The notes: generated from the letters alone by a model not told the origin. 64,000 bases of DNA from Sphingobacterium sp. CZ-2 (GCF_004526235.1 NZ_CP038159.1:2728001-2792000), one strand, 5' to 3'. Shown: positions 23,996 to 33,452, counted from the stretch's first letter. Numbers and translations are program-made.

Positions 23996-24171
23996 CGCTT
24001 ACCAAAAAATAAAAAACCGCTTGCCAAAAAATAAAATATCTCTTGTAAAAGATAAAATATACCTTGCCAAAAAAATATAAAATAGTTTAGCAAATAATAA
24101 AAAACAGTTTAGCAAATAATAAAAATTCCCTTACCAAAAAATAAAAACCCCCTTACCAAAAAATAAAAAAT
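23996..24171. repeat. 22-bp tandem repeat, eight units
   Basis: Eight consecutive units of exactly 22 bp begin at 23996, 24018, 24040, 24062, 24084, 24106, 24128 and 24150. Each has the form (C/T)TT(A/G)(C/G)CAAAAAATAAAA plus a few variable bases, A-rich on the plus strand. The period is two helical turns. There is no open coding frame of note through it. It lies between two convergent gene ends (23795 and 24244) and runs straight into the hisD terminator. Confidence 0.8.
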
Positions 24172-24203
24172 GGCCAGGTCTTTTAAAACACCTAGCCATT
24201 TTT
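24166..24203. terminator. Terminator of the hisGD operon (bidirectional)
   Basis: Arms AAAAATGGCCAGGT and ACCTAGCCATTTTT (one mismatch) surround a 10-base loop, giving a stem with a T-run on either strand. It lies 40 bp beyond the hisD stop. Confidence 0.7.
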
Positions 24204-24243
24204 ATATCCGGTCTAAAACCTCTACAAATCAAAAAAATCTAAC

Positions 24244-25530
24244 CTACTTCATCCGTATACTCACTGCATTCTTATGCGCCTGCAAACCCTCCAACTCCGC
24301 CAAGATCTCCACAGTAGATCCAATATGCTGCAATCCTTCCTCCGAAATATGCTGAAAAGTAATCTTCTTCACGAAACTATCCACCGAAACCCCCGAATAA
24401 GACCTTGCATAACCCGATGTCGGTAGAGTATGGTTCGTTCCGGAAGCATAATCACCCGCACTCTCAGGCGTCAGATTTCCCAAAAATACAGATCCCGCAT
24501 TCAGCACCCTATTAACCAATGGTTTCCATTCCTCCGTCTCCAGAATCAAATGCTCCGGTGCATACAAATTCGAAAACTTCATCGCTTCCTCCAAGGACTC
24601 TGCTACAATAATATATGAATTGTTCATGGCCTCTTCCGCCAATGCTCGCCTAGGCAGCACCTGCAATTGCACTTCCACTTCCTTCTCCACCGCTTGCGCA
24701 AATTCCTCCGACAGACACACCAAAATCGATTGGCTATCACTGCCATGTTCCGCCTGCGCCAACAGATCCGCCGCCACAAAAGCCGGGTTTGCCAATTCAT
24801 CCGCAATTACCAATACTTCCGATGGTCCGGCCGGCATATCAATACTCACATCCGTCATGCCCTGAATCATGCTCTTGGCCTTTGTCACAAACTGGTTCCC
24901 AGGTCCGAAAATCTTATTCACCTTCGGGATACTTTCCGTTCCATACGCCATCGCAGCTACCGCTTGCGCACCACCAACCAGATAAATCCGGTCAATACGC
25001 AACAACTTCAGGCAATAGGCCACAAAGCCATTGATCTTTCCATTGTTCTGCGGAGGCGAACAGACTACGATCTCCTTACAGCCGGCAATCCTTGCCGGAA
25101 TCCCCAGCATCAATAAGGTACTCGGCAATACGGCTGAGCCTCCAGGGATATAAAGACCAACCTTCTCAATAGGCCTTACCTCACGCCAACATTTCACTCC
25201 AGGCATGGTTTCCACCACACGCTCCCGTTTCATTTGCGATTGGTGGAACTTATGGATATTCTGGAAAGCAATCTCCAGGGCCCGCATCTGATCCCGGGAT
25301 ATGGTCATGGCCAGTTCCTCGATATCCGAAGCATCCAAGTACAATTTCTCCAAGTCCACCTTATCGAACTGCTTCGCATAGGATTTCAAAGCCTCATCAC
25401 CACTTGTTTTCACTTCCTCGATGATCTGCAGAACCGTGTCCTGGATCGCATGGTTTGGATCCGTGTTGCGGTCGATAAGCTTTTGAAGCTGCTCGGCTTC
25501 TATATCTTTATAAAAATAGGTCTTTATCAT
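24244..25530 (-). CDS. hisD: Histidinol dehydrogenase
   Basis: 428 aa, full family length. It oxidises L-histidinol to L-histidine in two NAD-dependent steps with zinc. Signatures include GLYIPGGSAVLPST, VNKIFGPGNQFVTKAK, DMPAGPSEVLVIAD, LLAQAEHGSDSQ (base and zinc His region) and SGTNHTLPTSG. It starts 23 bp after hisG and is followed by a terminator, so the rest of the pathway (hisC, hisB and so on) is not directly downstream as it often is in this phylum. Expression is likely governed by the His leader ahead of hisG. Confidence 0.96.
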   Translation of the reverse strand: MIKTYFYKDIEAEQLQKLIDRNTDPNHAIQDTVLQIIEEVKTSGDEALKSYAKQFDKVDLEKLYLDASDIEELAMTISRDQMRALEIAFQNIHKFHQSQMKRERVVETMPGVKCWREVRPIEKVGLYIPGGSAVLPSTLLMLGIPARIAGCKEIVVCSPPQNNGKINGFVAYCLKLLRIDRIYLVGGAQAVAAMAYGTESIPKVNKIFGPGNQFVTKAKSMIQGMTDVSIDMPAGPSEVLVIADELANPAFVAADLLAQAEHGSDSQSILVCLSEEFAQAVEKEVEVQLQVLPRRALAEEAMNNSYIIVAESLEEAMKFSNLYAPEHLILETEEWKPLVNRVLNAGSVFLGNLTPESAGDYASGTNHTLPTSGYARSYSGVSVDSFVKKITFQHISEEGLQHIGSTVEILAELEGLQAHKNAVSIRMK

Positions 25531-25553
25531 CCTAGCTGTTTTATTAAATCATA

Positions 25554-26405
25554 TTACATGATAATTTTTTCGATTGGCATCACCACAATCCCTTGTGCGC
25601 CTAAGGCCTTCAATTTATTGATTTTATCCCAAAAATCATCCTCCGAAATAACAGTGTGTACTGCCACCCAACCTTCTTCGGCCAATGGAACCACCGTAGG
25701 GCTCTTCACACCCGGCAAAAGCGCCGTGATCTGCTCCAGATTTTTCTTCTCCACATTCAATACCACATACTTCGTCTCCTTCGCGCGTAATACCGACTGT
25801 ACCCGTTGTAACAATTCACAGATGATCGGGTTTTCCTCCAATCCTTCACGACCGATCAAGATCGCTTCCGAGCTGCGAACATCCGCAAAGGGTTTCAGCC
25901 CATTGCTCTTCAAGGTCCCACCGGTCGATACTATATCACAGATCGCATCGCTCAAGCCTAATCCAGGTGCGATTTCAACCGATCCGGAGATCTCTTGGAT
26001 ATCGGCATTGATCTTATATTCGTTCAGGAAGTTTCTTAGGATGTTGGGGTAGGAGGTAGCAATGGATTTGCCGTTCAGGTCTTCTAATCTATCGATGCTG
26101 GAGTCTTTGGCAATCGCGAGCTTCAAACTGCATCGGCCAAAACCCAATCGTTGCAGGTACTGCACCTTTGCTTGGGTTTCATCAATCACATTTTCGCCTA
26201 CAATCCCCAAGTCGGCAATGCCCTGTTCCACATATCCAGGAATATCGTCGTCTCTTAAAAAAAGGATTTCCAGGTTGAAATTAGAGACGGTAGTGATCAG
26301 AGAACTTTTATAATTTTCGAAGTCAAGTCCACAGTTTTTTAGGAGTTGAACGGATTTTTCATTTAATCTACCCGATTTTTGGATAGCAATTTTAAGATTT
26401 TTCAC
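25554..26405 (-). CDS. hisG: ATP phosphoribosyltransferase (long form)
   Basis: 283 aa, first enzyme of histidine synthesis, joining ATP and PRPP. The N-terminus KIAIQKSGRLNEKSVQLLKN, GIADLGIVGENVI and the PRPP-binding segment DAICDIVSTGGTLKSNGLK are diagnostic. The last 70-80 residues (VVLNVEKKNLEQITALLPG and onwards) form the ACT-like regulatory domain of the long, histidine-inhibited form, so no HisZ is needed. The start is GTG (26403-26405 on the plus strand reads CAC); no in-frame ATG gives a better N-terminus. A His-rich leader peptide lies 82 bp upstream. Confidence 0.95.
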   Translation of the reverse strand: MKNLKIAIQKSGRLNEKSVQLLKNCGLDFENYKSSLITTVSNFNLEILFLRDDDIPGYVEQGIADLGIVGENVIDETQAKVQYLQRLGFGRCSLKLAIAKDSSIDRLEDLNGKSIATSYPNILRNFLNEYKINADIQEISGSVEIAPGLGLSDAICDIVSTGGTLKSNGLKPFADVRSSEAILIGREGLEENPIICELLQRVQSVLRAKETKYVVLNVEKKNLEQITALLPGVKSPTVVPLAEEGWVAVHTVISEDDFWDKINKLKALGAQGIVVMPIEKIIM

Positions 26406-26487
26406 AATGATGGTTTTTGTTGTGTGTAAATTATTAATACCAATAAAGATCCAGGGGAATTACTCGCTCCACGTAGAAGCCATACTA

Positions 26488-26547
26488 TTATCTATCGCCA
26501 CAATGGCGATGATGGAAACAGTGATGGTATGTGCGAGTGATCTTCAT
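26488..26547 (-). CDS. hisL: His operon leader peptide (attenuation control)
   Basis: A 19-codon frame, MKITRTYHHCFHHRHCGDR, sits just upstream of hisG and has five His codons within eight residues (HHCFHHRH). Such a leader makes the ribosome stall when charged tRNA-His is scarce. A perfect 7-bp hairpin, ATCGCCA/TGGCGAT, overlaps the last codons (26494-26510). A candidate promoter lies 14 bp upstream. I could not find a clear antiterminator/terminator pair in the 82 bp before hisG, so the read-out mechanism (transcription or translation of hisG) is open. Confidence 0.75.
   Translation of the reverse strand: MKITRTYHHCFHHRHCGDR
26494..26510 (-). promoter_or_regulatory. Hairpin overlapping the His codons of the leader
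   Basis: ATCGCCATTGTGGCGAT (minus strand) is a perfect 7-bp stem with a TTG loop. It covers the RHCGD codons of the leader peptide, so a ribosome stalled on the preceding His codons would block or free it. This fits a pause or sensor hairpin. Confidence 0.5.
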
Positions 26548-26560
26548 ATCAATAACGGCA

Positions 26561-26591
26561 CAAATGTAAAGCATAGGAATTTCTATTCCAA
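26561..26591 (-). promoter_or_regulatory. Candidate promoter for hisL-hisG-hisD
   Basis: On the minus strand TACATTTG (26568-26561) matches the -7 box TAnnTTTG. CTTG, one base off the -33 TTTG, ends 20 bp upstream of it. Transcription would start around 26553, leaving a very short lead before the leader peptide ATG at 26547. Confidence 0.5.
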
Positions 26592-26630
26592 GAAATTATT
26601 TCACTTTATGTGTTCAAAATCGAGAATCCT

Positions 26631-26666
26631 CCAAAAAAAAGGAGGATTTCTTGCGAAAACCTCCTT
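26631..26666 (-). terminator. Terminator of the DUF5686 gene
   Basis: Read on the minus strand, AAGGAGG, a 14-base loop region with partial TTT/AAA pairing, and CCTCCTT are followed by a run of eight T residues. It lies about 40 bp after the stop at 26704. Confidence 0.75.
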
Positions 26667-26703
26667 AAAATGGTATCAACTATGAAAAACTAATAAAATG
26701 AAA

Positions 26704-29271
26704 TTAAAAATCAAATTTGATCCTTGCACGGATTCCCCATTCCGGAGCCTCCGGATTATCCAGGTAGTTCAGTCTTTTGACCACGTCTACCCGCAGGATC
26801 TTGAAGATGTTGGAAACACCTGCTGAGACTTCCATATATGGCTTGTCGTTAAACGTAAAGGAAGATTGCTCGCCTTTGCTGTTCGTTTGCCAAGCATAGA
26901 TAGTGTTGTTCAGGCTTGGGTTATTGCTGTCCCGCAATCCACCATAGACCCCTTTGAAACTGAATACCTCACGGATCTTCAATTTTTTGATCAATGGTAG
27001 CTTGTTGAAGATAAAGCCGTTCATATAATATTGTACATTCCAGGAAGCATGATGATCGGAAATAAATTCCATAAAGTTCATCAGGTTATAGGAGTTCAAT
27101 TGATAGGCATAGGTCTGGTTTGCCCGATGTATGTTCAATACCGGGAACGGCAGGTTGTCGCCAAAGGTGTATGAACCATCCACATTCACATCCGCATAAC
27201 CCAATTGCGACAGGTAGAACCGTTTGAACACGCCTGCGTTGATCGTATGGTAGTTGTATTCCCCTCCAAAAAGATCCTTTATCCCTGCGGTATAGTTCAG
27301 GTTAAAAATAGGATACTTATTGAACAAAGGGGTGCGGTATAATTTTCCTTGGTAATATTCTTCTTTGGGGGCATAACGTAATCCCACATTGAATTCCGTG
27401 CTTTTCAAGGAGTTGATGCGTTGGAAAGTCCCATCAGCCTGCGGCATCCGATAAGCCAATACCCCAGCAGGATTCTGGTTCCAGGTACCCAATCCAGCTG
27501 TAACCGAAAAGTTATTGCTGAATTCTGCTTTATAATCTACGCGATAGACTTCATTGTATAAATAGCTCTGGTTCTCACCACGTTTGAAGGATAGCAATAC
27601 ATTATCCTCCTGGATGAATTCCAGGTTCTGACCAGGGATTTTGGTATCGTATGATGCTGATACCCGGATATAATGTTGTGGGAAGGTGTAAACCGATTTA
27701 TTGTTCAGGGAATAGGTTCCGCTCAGGAAATATTTCCATTTCTTATCCTCAAATCCGTATGCACCATATCCTTCCATGAAAAAGCGTTTGCTCAGTTGTT
27801 CTGTTGTTCTACCACCTACACGGAGGCGGAAACCTTCCACCGGATTATAGGAGTAGAAGGTGTTGACAGGACCGATTTCGACAGGGCCAGCCTGTTTATA
27901 GCCGGAAAATACCAAGGCTGCCACATCCATAAAGGTGCGGAAAGAAGGCATACGTTGTAAGCTATCTATGTTCTGATAGATGATGCTTTCCGATTTCTGC
28001 AGCGGTTCAGGACGTAAGGTAGCCCAATAGCTTTCCTCTTTTTCCTGTTCCTCTACCGCTTCTTGTTTGGCAATATATACGTCCGGAACCGCATAGATGC
28101 TGTCAGGCCTTTCGATGCCATTTTCATACTTATCGATCAGCACTACCCGTTTCCCTTTAATCCCTTTCCCTTTTTCGGTCAGGGCGAAATCAATACCCAA
28201 ACTGGATTTGGTCAGGTAAAATTTATTGTCTGCATTTTTCTTGAATCCCAATTCGATATTCAGGTCCCTGACAAAGTTCACATTCGCATCCTTATTGATG
28301 GTCATCTGCGCACTTTGAACGGCATAATTCCCGTCCAAGGTTACATATAGTTTTCCCTTGAACAGCAGATCGGCTTTATTTCTTGGATAGAAACTCAATT
28401 CTACCAACATCGGCGATATCGTTTTGATGGTGTCTGTTATATAAAAACGATAGAATGTAGGAGCAGAGTTGGCAATAGGGCTCAAAAACTGATTGGTTAA
28501 AATCGAGATGTTATTGTCATAGATCTCCACTTCATCATAAAGCCGATTGAAGTATTTGCTCAACCCATCATTATCCACAAATTTGGGATCGAATTCAGCC
28601 TTACGTTCTGCCAATACATATTGTTTTTTGGCATTTGGATCTTTACGGTAATATACCTTAGAGAATTTTTCCTCCATATAGGCAGGTAATACGTAATTGT
28701 TATCCAATGAATCATCTTCCTGAAATAAGAACTGGTAGTTCTTGAAGATCTTTTTATCCTTGAATTTATTGTCCAGATTGCTCAAACCAAGACTGATCTT
28801 TTCATACTGGTCAAATTCAGCTAATTTCTGTCCGGTCAATCTGTTCTGATCACGGTGTTCCACCACTTTGCGTATCAATTCTACGGCAGGATTGTTCTTG
28901 TTGGAATATTTAACCCTTTTGGGAGCAGTAACCACCACTTCCTCAATACTATTGGAAGGAAATAACATCACCCGGATCTGTTGTTCGGCCTCTTTGCTCA
29001 GGGGGTATTCTTCGGTATTGAAACCCACATAGGAAATTTTAATGGAGGTATAGTTGGCTGGCACCTTTAAGCTGTACTCGCCCTTTTCATTGGTCGTGGT
29101 GCCCAGGTTTTTGGGTCCACCTACTACTGTGATCGATGCATAAGGAATGGCGGTATAGGTATCTGCATTGGAAACCTTTCCCTTGATAAGTAACATTTCC
29201 TGTGACCATCCCAGCTGGAAGGAGAGGAGCATGCCGATGAGTAAGCCGAACTGCGTAAAGTAAGTTTTCAT
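26704..29271 (-). CDS. DUF5686/carboxypeptidase-regulatory-like outer-membrane protein
   Basis: About 855 aa from the ATG at 29271; the frame is open nine codons higher. A signal peptide (LLIGMLLSFQLGWSQ) is followed by a carboxypeptidase-regulatory-like domain (LLIKGKVSNADTYTAIPYAS to KISYVGF) with a plug-like EEVVVTAPKR. The long DUF5686 region includes NNPAVELIRKVVEHRDQNRL and a C-terminal barrel ending WGIRARIKFDF. Members are abundant Bacteroidota outer-membrane proteins of unknown function. It is monocistronic, with its own terminator, and divergent from pckA over 549 bp. Confidence 0.85.
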   Translation of the reverse strand: MKTYFTQFGLLIGMLLSFQLGWSQEMLLIKGKVSNADTYTAIPYASITVVGGPKNLGTTTNEKGEYSLKVPANYTSIKISYVGFNTEEYPLSKEAEQQIRVMLFPSNSIEEVVVTAPKRVKYSNKNNPAVELIRKVVEHRDQNRLTGQKLAEFDQYEKISLGLSNLDNKFKDKKIFKNYQFLFQEDDSLDNNYVLPAYMEEKFSKVYYRKDPNAKKQYVLAERKAEFDPKFVDNDGLSKYFNRLYDEVEIYDNNISILTNQFLSPIANSAPTFYRFYITDTIKTISPMLVELSFYPRNKADLLFKGKLYVTLDGNYAVQSAQMTINKDANVNFVRDLNIELGFKKNADNKFYLTKSSLGIDFALTEKGKGIKGKRVVLIDKYENGIERPDSIYAVPDVYIAKQEAVEEQEKEESYWATLRPEPLQKSESIIYQNIDSLQRMPSFRTFMDVAALVFSGYKQAGPVEIGPVNTFYSYNPVEGFRLRVGGRTTEQLSKRFFMEGYGAYGFEDKKWKYFLSGTYSLNNKSVYTFPQHYIRVSASYDTKIPGQNLEFIQEDNVLLSFKRGENQSYLYNEVYRVDYKAEFSNNFSVTAGLGTWNQNPAGVLAYRMPQADGTFQRINSLKSTEFNVGLRYAPKEEYYQGKLYRTPLFNKYPIFNLNYTAGIKDLFGGEYNYHTINAGVFKRFYLSQLGYADVNVDGSYTFGDNLPFPVLNIHRANQTYAYQLNSYNLMNFMEFISDHHASWNVQYYMNGFIFNKLPLIKKLKIREVFSFKGVYGGLRDSNNPSLNNTIYAWQTNSKGEQSSFTFNDKPYMEVSAGVSNIFKILRVDVVKRLNYLDNPEAPEWGIRARIKFDF

Positions 29272-29440
29272 AATATTTACTTTTTGACTTTTGACCATAT
29301 TTGTTCAAAAAGTTATGCAAATAACATACTTATTTCGGAAATAAAAAAGTACCCAAGTTACATAATGACAATTTTTTGATAATCAGACCCACGAGATAGA
29401 TGTTCTGACATGTATTAGACAAATTGAGGGGGAAAAACTA

Positions 29441-29453
29441 CGCAAAGTTTGCG
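29441..29453. promoter_or_regulatory. Short palindrome in the DUF5686/pckA divergent gap
   Basis: CGCAAA, G, TTTGCG is a perfect dyad around one base in the 549-bp gap 29272-29820. The gap holds no gene that I can see, but also a direct repeat ATTTTGTCAA near 29492 and 29510. The dyad recalls the CAAACGTTTG operators at 11.07 kb but with a different centre. A regulator site is only a guess. Confidence 0.3.
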
Positions 29454-29758
29454 CTGCATATATTGAGAAAAAATCGCATGATATAAACATATTTTGTCAA
29501 TATGTTAGGTTATTTTGTCAAAAATTTTTAGCATTGGCAATCTAGCTACAAATTGAGCGAAATGAAAATCAGAAAAAGTACCATAAATCCTTTAATAAGA
29601 CCCATAATCGGTAAAAAGTGCCTCTATTGCATTTAAACGCAGGTGCCTGTTTTTGATAATTATTTTCTCCAAATGTTGCTAAATTTATGTTACTTAAATT
29701 ATGAAAAATAATGCGCTGTAATACAGTTAGTTAAATATGTGTATTTCTTACAATATGC

Positions 29759-29766
29759 TAAATTTG
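29759..29766 (+). promoter_or_regulatory. Candidate -7 box for pckA-fbp
   Basis: TAAATTTG fits TAnnTTTG and lies 54 bp before the pckA start. A matching -33 element is not evident. Confidence 0.35.
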
Positions 29767-29820
29767 CTTTTTTTAAAGCTAAAAATATCCCTAGCTTTGT
29801 TCGCAAAATAATGCCTATAT

Positions 29821-31386
29821 ATGACAAACTTAATCAGTACACAACTGGAAGCAATGGGAATTCGGCCCGTTGGTCCGGTTTATTTTCAATTACCGGTTGC
29901 GGAATTGGTCGAACACGCCATTCGAAAACAGGAAGCTTCTCTTACTGATAGTGGAGCATTAAGCTTTGAGACAGGGAAATTTACGGGACGATCACCAGAG
30001 TCTCGTTTTTTGGTTAAGGACAGTTTAACTGCCGAAACCGTAAATTGGGGTAAGGTTAATAAGCCTGTTACCACCGAATTATTCGACCTGTTGTATCAAA
30101 GGGTTACTTTGTACCTATCGGATATTCCTTTATATGTCCGTTCTGTACAGGCATGTAACCATAAGGCTTATGCTCAACAAGTATTGACAGTGACCGAGAA
30201 GCCTTGTCAGGACATCTTTGTAAACAATATGTTTATCAATGTAGATGTGAATGAGCAGAGACAGATTGATTGGACCGTTCTGGTAGCCTCAAAATTGCAG
30301 GTAGAAGATTTTGAAGCCTTGGGATTACCTACTTCCCACTGCGTGATCTTAGACCTTTCCAGACAGATCATCCTGATCATCGGTACAGCCTATACAGGAG
30401 AGATCAAGAAAAGTATATTTAGTGCACTAAATTATTACCTGCCTTTAAAACACAATGTATTGACCATGCACTGTGCGGCCAACGTGGGTAAAGATAAAGA
30501 CACAGCGTTGTTCTTTGGTTTATCAGGAACCGGAAAAACTACCTTATCCTCTGATGAGGGTCGTTTGTTGATCGGTGATGATGAGCATGGATGGACAAAA
30601 TCGGAAGTGTTCAACTTTGAGGGTGGATGTTATGCCAAAACGATTGGCCTGACTTACCAACATGAGCCTCAGATCTATAAAGCGATCCGTTTTGGCGCTT
30701 TATTGGAGAATGTGAATTTTAAACCTGGTACGCGCGATGCCGATTATAACGATCGCAGTATCACCGAAAATATGCGTGCTTCTTATCCAATCGAATTCTT
30801 GGATAATGTAAACCCTACGGGATTCGGTGCAGCACCTAAAAATATCTTCTTCCTAAGTGCGGATGCATTTGGTGTATTGCCTCCGATCTCTAAATTGACG
30901 ACGGAGCAGGCGATGTTCTACTTCATCAATGGGTATACCGCGAAAGTTGCGGGAACTGAGATGGGGGTTCAGACACCTACAGCTACATTCTCGGCTTGTT
31001 TTGGTGCAGCATTCTTACCATTGCACCCAATGCAGTATGCAGAGATGTTGAAGCAGAAATTGGAAGAAGATCCAACTATCCAAGTATGGTTGGTGAATAC
31101 CGGTTGGGTTGCTGGTCCTTACGGTGTCGGCAGACGTATTCAATTGGCTTATACCCGTCAATTGATCCGTTCAGCGATAGAAAGCCATCTTTGTGATGCA
31201 GGTTATGAAGAACATCCGGTATTTGGTCTACAGATGCCAAGGGAATGTCCTGGTATTCCGGAGAATCTTTTGAATCCGAAAAAGATGTGGGCTAACCCGG
31301 AAGGTTATGATGAAATGGCCAATAAATTAAAAGGCATGTTCGATGAAAATTATGCCCAATATGTTCCAGTGGAAGCAGTGAAATAG
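29821..31386 (+). CDS. pckA: Phosphoenolpyruvate carboxykinase (ATP)
   Basis: 521 aa, full length. It converts oxaloacetate and ATP to PEP, CO2 and ADP, the first committed step of gluconeogenesis. Motifs: TGRSPE (55-60), the P-loop FGLSGTGKTTLS (232-243), the metal site LIGDDEHGW (250-258), NFEGGCYAKTIGL, and the adenine-site region further on (NTGWVAGPYGVGRRI). It is followed 18 bp later by fbp on the same strand, so both gluconeogenic steps are made together. A -7 box candidate is at 29759. Confidence 0.97.
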   Translation: MTNLISTQLEAMGIRPVGPVYFQLPVAELVEHAIRKQEASLTDSGALSFETGKFTGRSPESRFLVKDSLTAETVNWGKVNKPVTTELFDLLYQRVTLYLSDIPLYVRSVQACNHKAYAQQVLTVTEKPCQDIFVNNMFINVDVNEQRQIDWTVLVASKLQVEDFEALGLPTSHCVILDLSRQIILIIGTAYTGEIKKSIFSALNYYLPLKHNVLTMHCAANVGKDKDTALFFGLSGTGKTTLSSDEGRLLIGDDEHGWTKSEVFNFEGGCYAKTIGLTYQHEPQIYKAIRFGALLENVNFKPGTRDADYNDRSITENMRASYPIEFLDNVNPTGFGAAPKNIFFLSADAFGVLPPISKLTTEQAMFYFINGYTAKVAGTEMGVQTPTATFSACFGAAFLPLHPMQYAEMLKQKLEEDPTIQVWLVNTGWVAGPYGVGRRIQLAYTRQLIRSAIESHLCDAGYEEHPVFGLQMPRECPGIPENLLNPKKMWANPEGYDEMANKLKGMFDENYAQYVPVEAVK

Positions 31387-31404
31387 GGGTAAAAGACAAA
31401 GAAC

Positions 31405-32430
31405 ATGGGAATACAAACCTTAGAACAATTCATCAGTAAACAACAATCCAAGTTTCCAACAGCAAAAGGTGAATTTACCCATCTTTTGCAGGCGATATCC
31501 TTAGCGGCAAAAATGGTTAACCGTGAGGTTAACAAGGCTGGTTTGGCGGATATCCTTGGAAAACAGGGTAAACAGAATGTGCAAGGTGAAGAACAGCAGA
31601 AACTGGATGTCTTTGCCGATCAACATTTCATGGATGCCCTGGAAAAAGTGGGTGATTGTTGTTATTTAGCTTCTGAAGAACACGAAGAAGGTATAGATCT
31701 GACCCATCAGACATTCTATCCGGTGGGGAAATATATGGTTTATTTTGATCCTTTGGATGGTTCATCAAATATTGATGCCAATGTTTCCATCGGTACGATC
31801 TTTTCCATTTTCAAGCGCGTGAGTCCGGAAGGTCCTTTGACCATGGCAGACTTTGAGCAAACTGGTAGACAGCAGGTGGCTGCGGGATATATCATCTATG
31901 GTTCTTCGACCATGCTGGTGTATACTACAGGTAAAGGGGTGAATGGATTTACCTTGGATCCTTCGATCGGTGAATTTTGTCTTTCACATCCGAATCTGCG
32001 TATCCCATCTACGGGTAGGACCTATTCGGTGAACGAAAGTAATTATAACCAGTTCTCTACGGCAATCAAACAATACCTGCAATACTGTAAGGATATGGAT
32101 AAGGAAACCCAAAGACCTTATACCTCCAGGTATATCGGTTCTTTAGTGGCAGATTTCCATAGGAATATGATTCAGGGAGGGATTTACCTGTATCCGGATA
32201 CCATGGCTTATCCGAACGGAAAGTTAAGGTTGATGTATGAATGTAATCCTTTGGCTTTTATTGCTGAACAGGCAGGTGGTCGTGCATCGACCGGATTGAT
32301 GCCTATTCTGGATATTATGCCGGAAGAATTGCACCAACGGGTGCCGTTGATCATCGGAAGTGATAAGATGGTGAAAATGGTGGAATGGTTCATTCATGAA
32401 TATTCTACCGCAGAACCTACTTTTGCATAA
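31405..32430 (+). CDS. fbp: Fructose-1,6-bisphosphatase class I
   Basis: 341 aa. It removes the C1 phosphate from fructose 1,6-bisphosphate. Class I motifs: [12 protein letters not shown] (61-72), the metal site ASEEHEE (89-95) with [20 protein letters not shown] (113-132), and late [19 protein letters not shown] and [20 protein letters not shown] carrying the substrate and metal residues. Length is as usual. It is 18 bp downstream of pckA in a two-gene operon that suits growth on amino acids or acetate. Confidence 0.97.
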   Translation: MGIQTLEQFISKQQSKFPTAKGEFTHLLQAISLAAKMVNREVNKAGLADILGKQGKQNVQGEEQQKLDVFADQHFMDALEKVGDCCYLASEEHEEGIDLTHQTFYPVGKYMVYFDPLDGSSNIDANVSIGTIFSIFKRVSPEGPLTMADFEQTGRQQVAAGYIIYGSSTMLVYTTGKGVNGFTLDPSIGEFCLSHPNLRIPSTGRTYSVNESNYNQFSTAIKQYLQYCKDMDKETQRPYTSRYIGSLVADFHRNMIQGGIYLYPDTMAYPNGKLRLMYECNPLAFIAEQAGGRASTGLMPILDIMPEELHQRVPLIIGSDKMVKMVEWFIHEYSTAEPTFA

Positions 32431-32493
32431 TTAGGAATTTTTAGGATTAAGCTTGGCTGATTTTAATTAGGTTTGTATGTTAATCTAATTTTT

Positions 32494-33375
32494 ATGAAAC
32501 AGCTGAGCTTAATCTTTTTTTTGATCCTTTTAGGAGGATCTATACAGGCGCAAATGCCCACTTTCCTTTTAGGAACCTGGAAACAGGAAGGCAAGCCGCT
32601 CTTTGAACATTGGGATCGGAATCAGGATGGTAATCTGAAGGGTTTTAGTTATCAGGTATTGGATGGGGGAGAGATGTTGGTGAGTGAGTACCTGGATCTA
32701 TCTGTTGAAGGGAAAGGTTTGATTTATAAAGCGACCGTGCTTAATCAGAATCAAGGCAAAGGGATTTCCTTTGAAGGGAGCCTGGTAGGTGATACATATA
32801 CTTTTGTGAATGCGAAGCATTCTTTTCCAAAGGTGATCAGTTATCAGAAGTTGGGTTCGGATAGTATGAAGGTGACGGTATCGGGTGGTGAAAAGCAGTT
32901 TTCCTATAAGATGGGAAAGGTGAAGAATGCTAATCTTGGGAAGGAAATTGTTGAGCATGGTGCGAATAATGCTTCGGTGGGGGAGAGTTATGATGAAAAC
33001 TTGGCGAAATCATTGGGTGCTGATGATTATGGGATGAAGAATTACTTTTTGGTGGTTCTGAAGACCGGAGAGAATAAGACTACTGACAAGGAATTTATTA
33101 ATACGGGATTCCGAGGCCATATGGATAATATGGGAAAGTTGGTGAAGGATGGTAAATTGGTTGTTGCTGGTCCTTTTGGAAAAAATACGGACCAATTTAG
33201 GGGGATATTTATACTTCAGAATCTGAAGGATATGGAAGAGGCAAAAGCTGTGGTGGATACTGATCCTGCAGTTAAGGCTGGTTTGTTGGGGTATAGTATT
33301 TATCCTTGGTATGGCTCGGCTGCTTTGCCGATGTATTTGCCGTACTCAGAAAAGATTTCGAAGGCGAAGCCTTAA
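32494..33375 (+). CDS. Secreted DUF6265-like / YciI-like two-domain protein
   Basis: 293 aa from the ATG at 32494, the start of the signal peptide MKQLSLIFFLILLGGSIQAQ. Residues about 25-155 (FLLGTWKQEGKPLFEHW, then ISYQKLGSDSMKVTVSG) resemble DUF6265-type beta-barrel proteins. The second half (YFLVVLKTGENKTTDKEF, GHMDNMGKLVKDGKLVVAGP and AKAVVDTDPAVKAG) has the YciI-type alpha-beta pattern. The fusion is uncommon as far as I know. The end has a strong terminator. It starts 63 bp after fbp; whether it belongs to the operon is unclear. Function is unknown. Confidence 0.7.
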   Translation: MKQLSLIFFLILLGGSIQAQMPTFLLGTWKQEGKPLFEHWDRNQDGNLKGFSYQVLDGGEMLVSEYLDLSVEGKGLIYKATVLNQNQGKGISFEGSLVGDTYTFVNAKHSFPKVISYQKLGSDSMKVTVSGGEKQFSYKMGKVKNANLGKEIVEHGANNASVGESYDENLAKSLGADDYGMKNYFLVVLKTGENKTTDKEFINTGFRGHMDNMGKLVKDGKLVVAGPFGKNTDQFRGIFILQNLKDMEEAKAVVDTDPAVKAGLLGYSIYPWYGSAALPMYLPYSEKISKAKP

Positions 33376-33452
33376 GGTGGAAGTGGAAAAAGTTAGAATC
33401 CAAATAAATTAAGTAGAATCCAAATCCAAATTATATATTTTTAACTGAAAAA

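Noticed and set aside
23996..24171. CRISPR array from the 22-bp periodic units
   Set aside because: There are no distinct spacers; the whole unit repeats head to tail with drift.
25234..26052. 272-aa plus-strand open frame across the hisD-hisG junction
   Set aside because: It is antisense to two certain genes with conserved motifs and has no motif or sensible N-terminus of its own.
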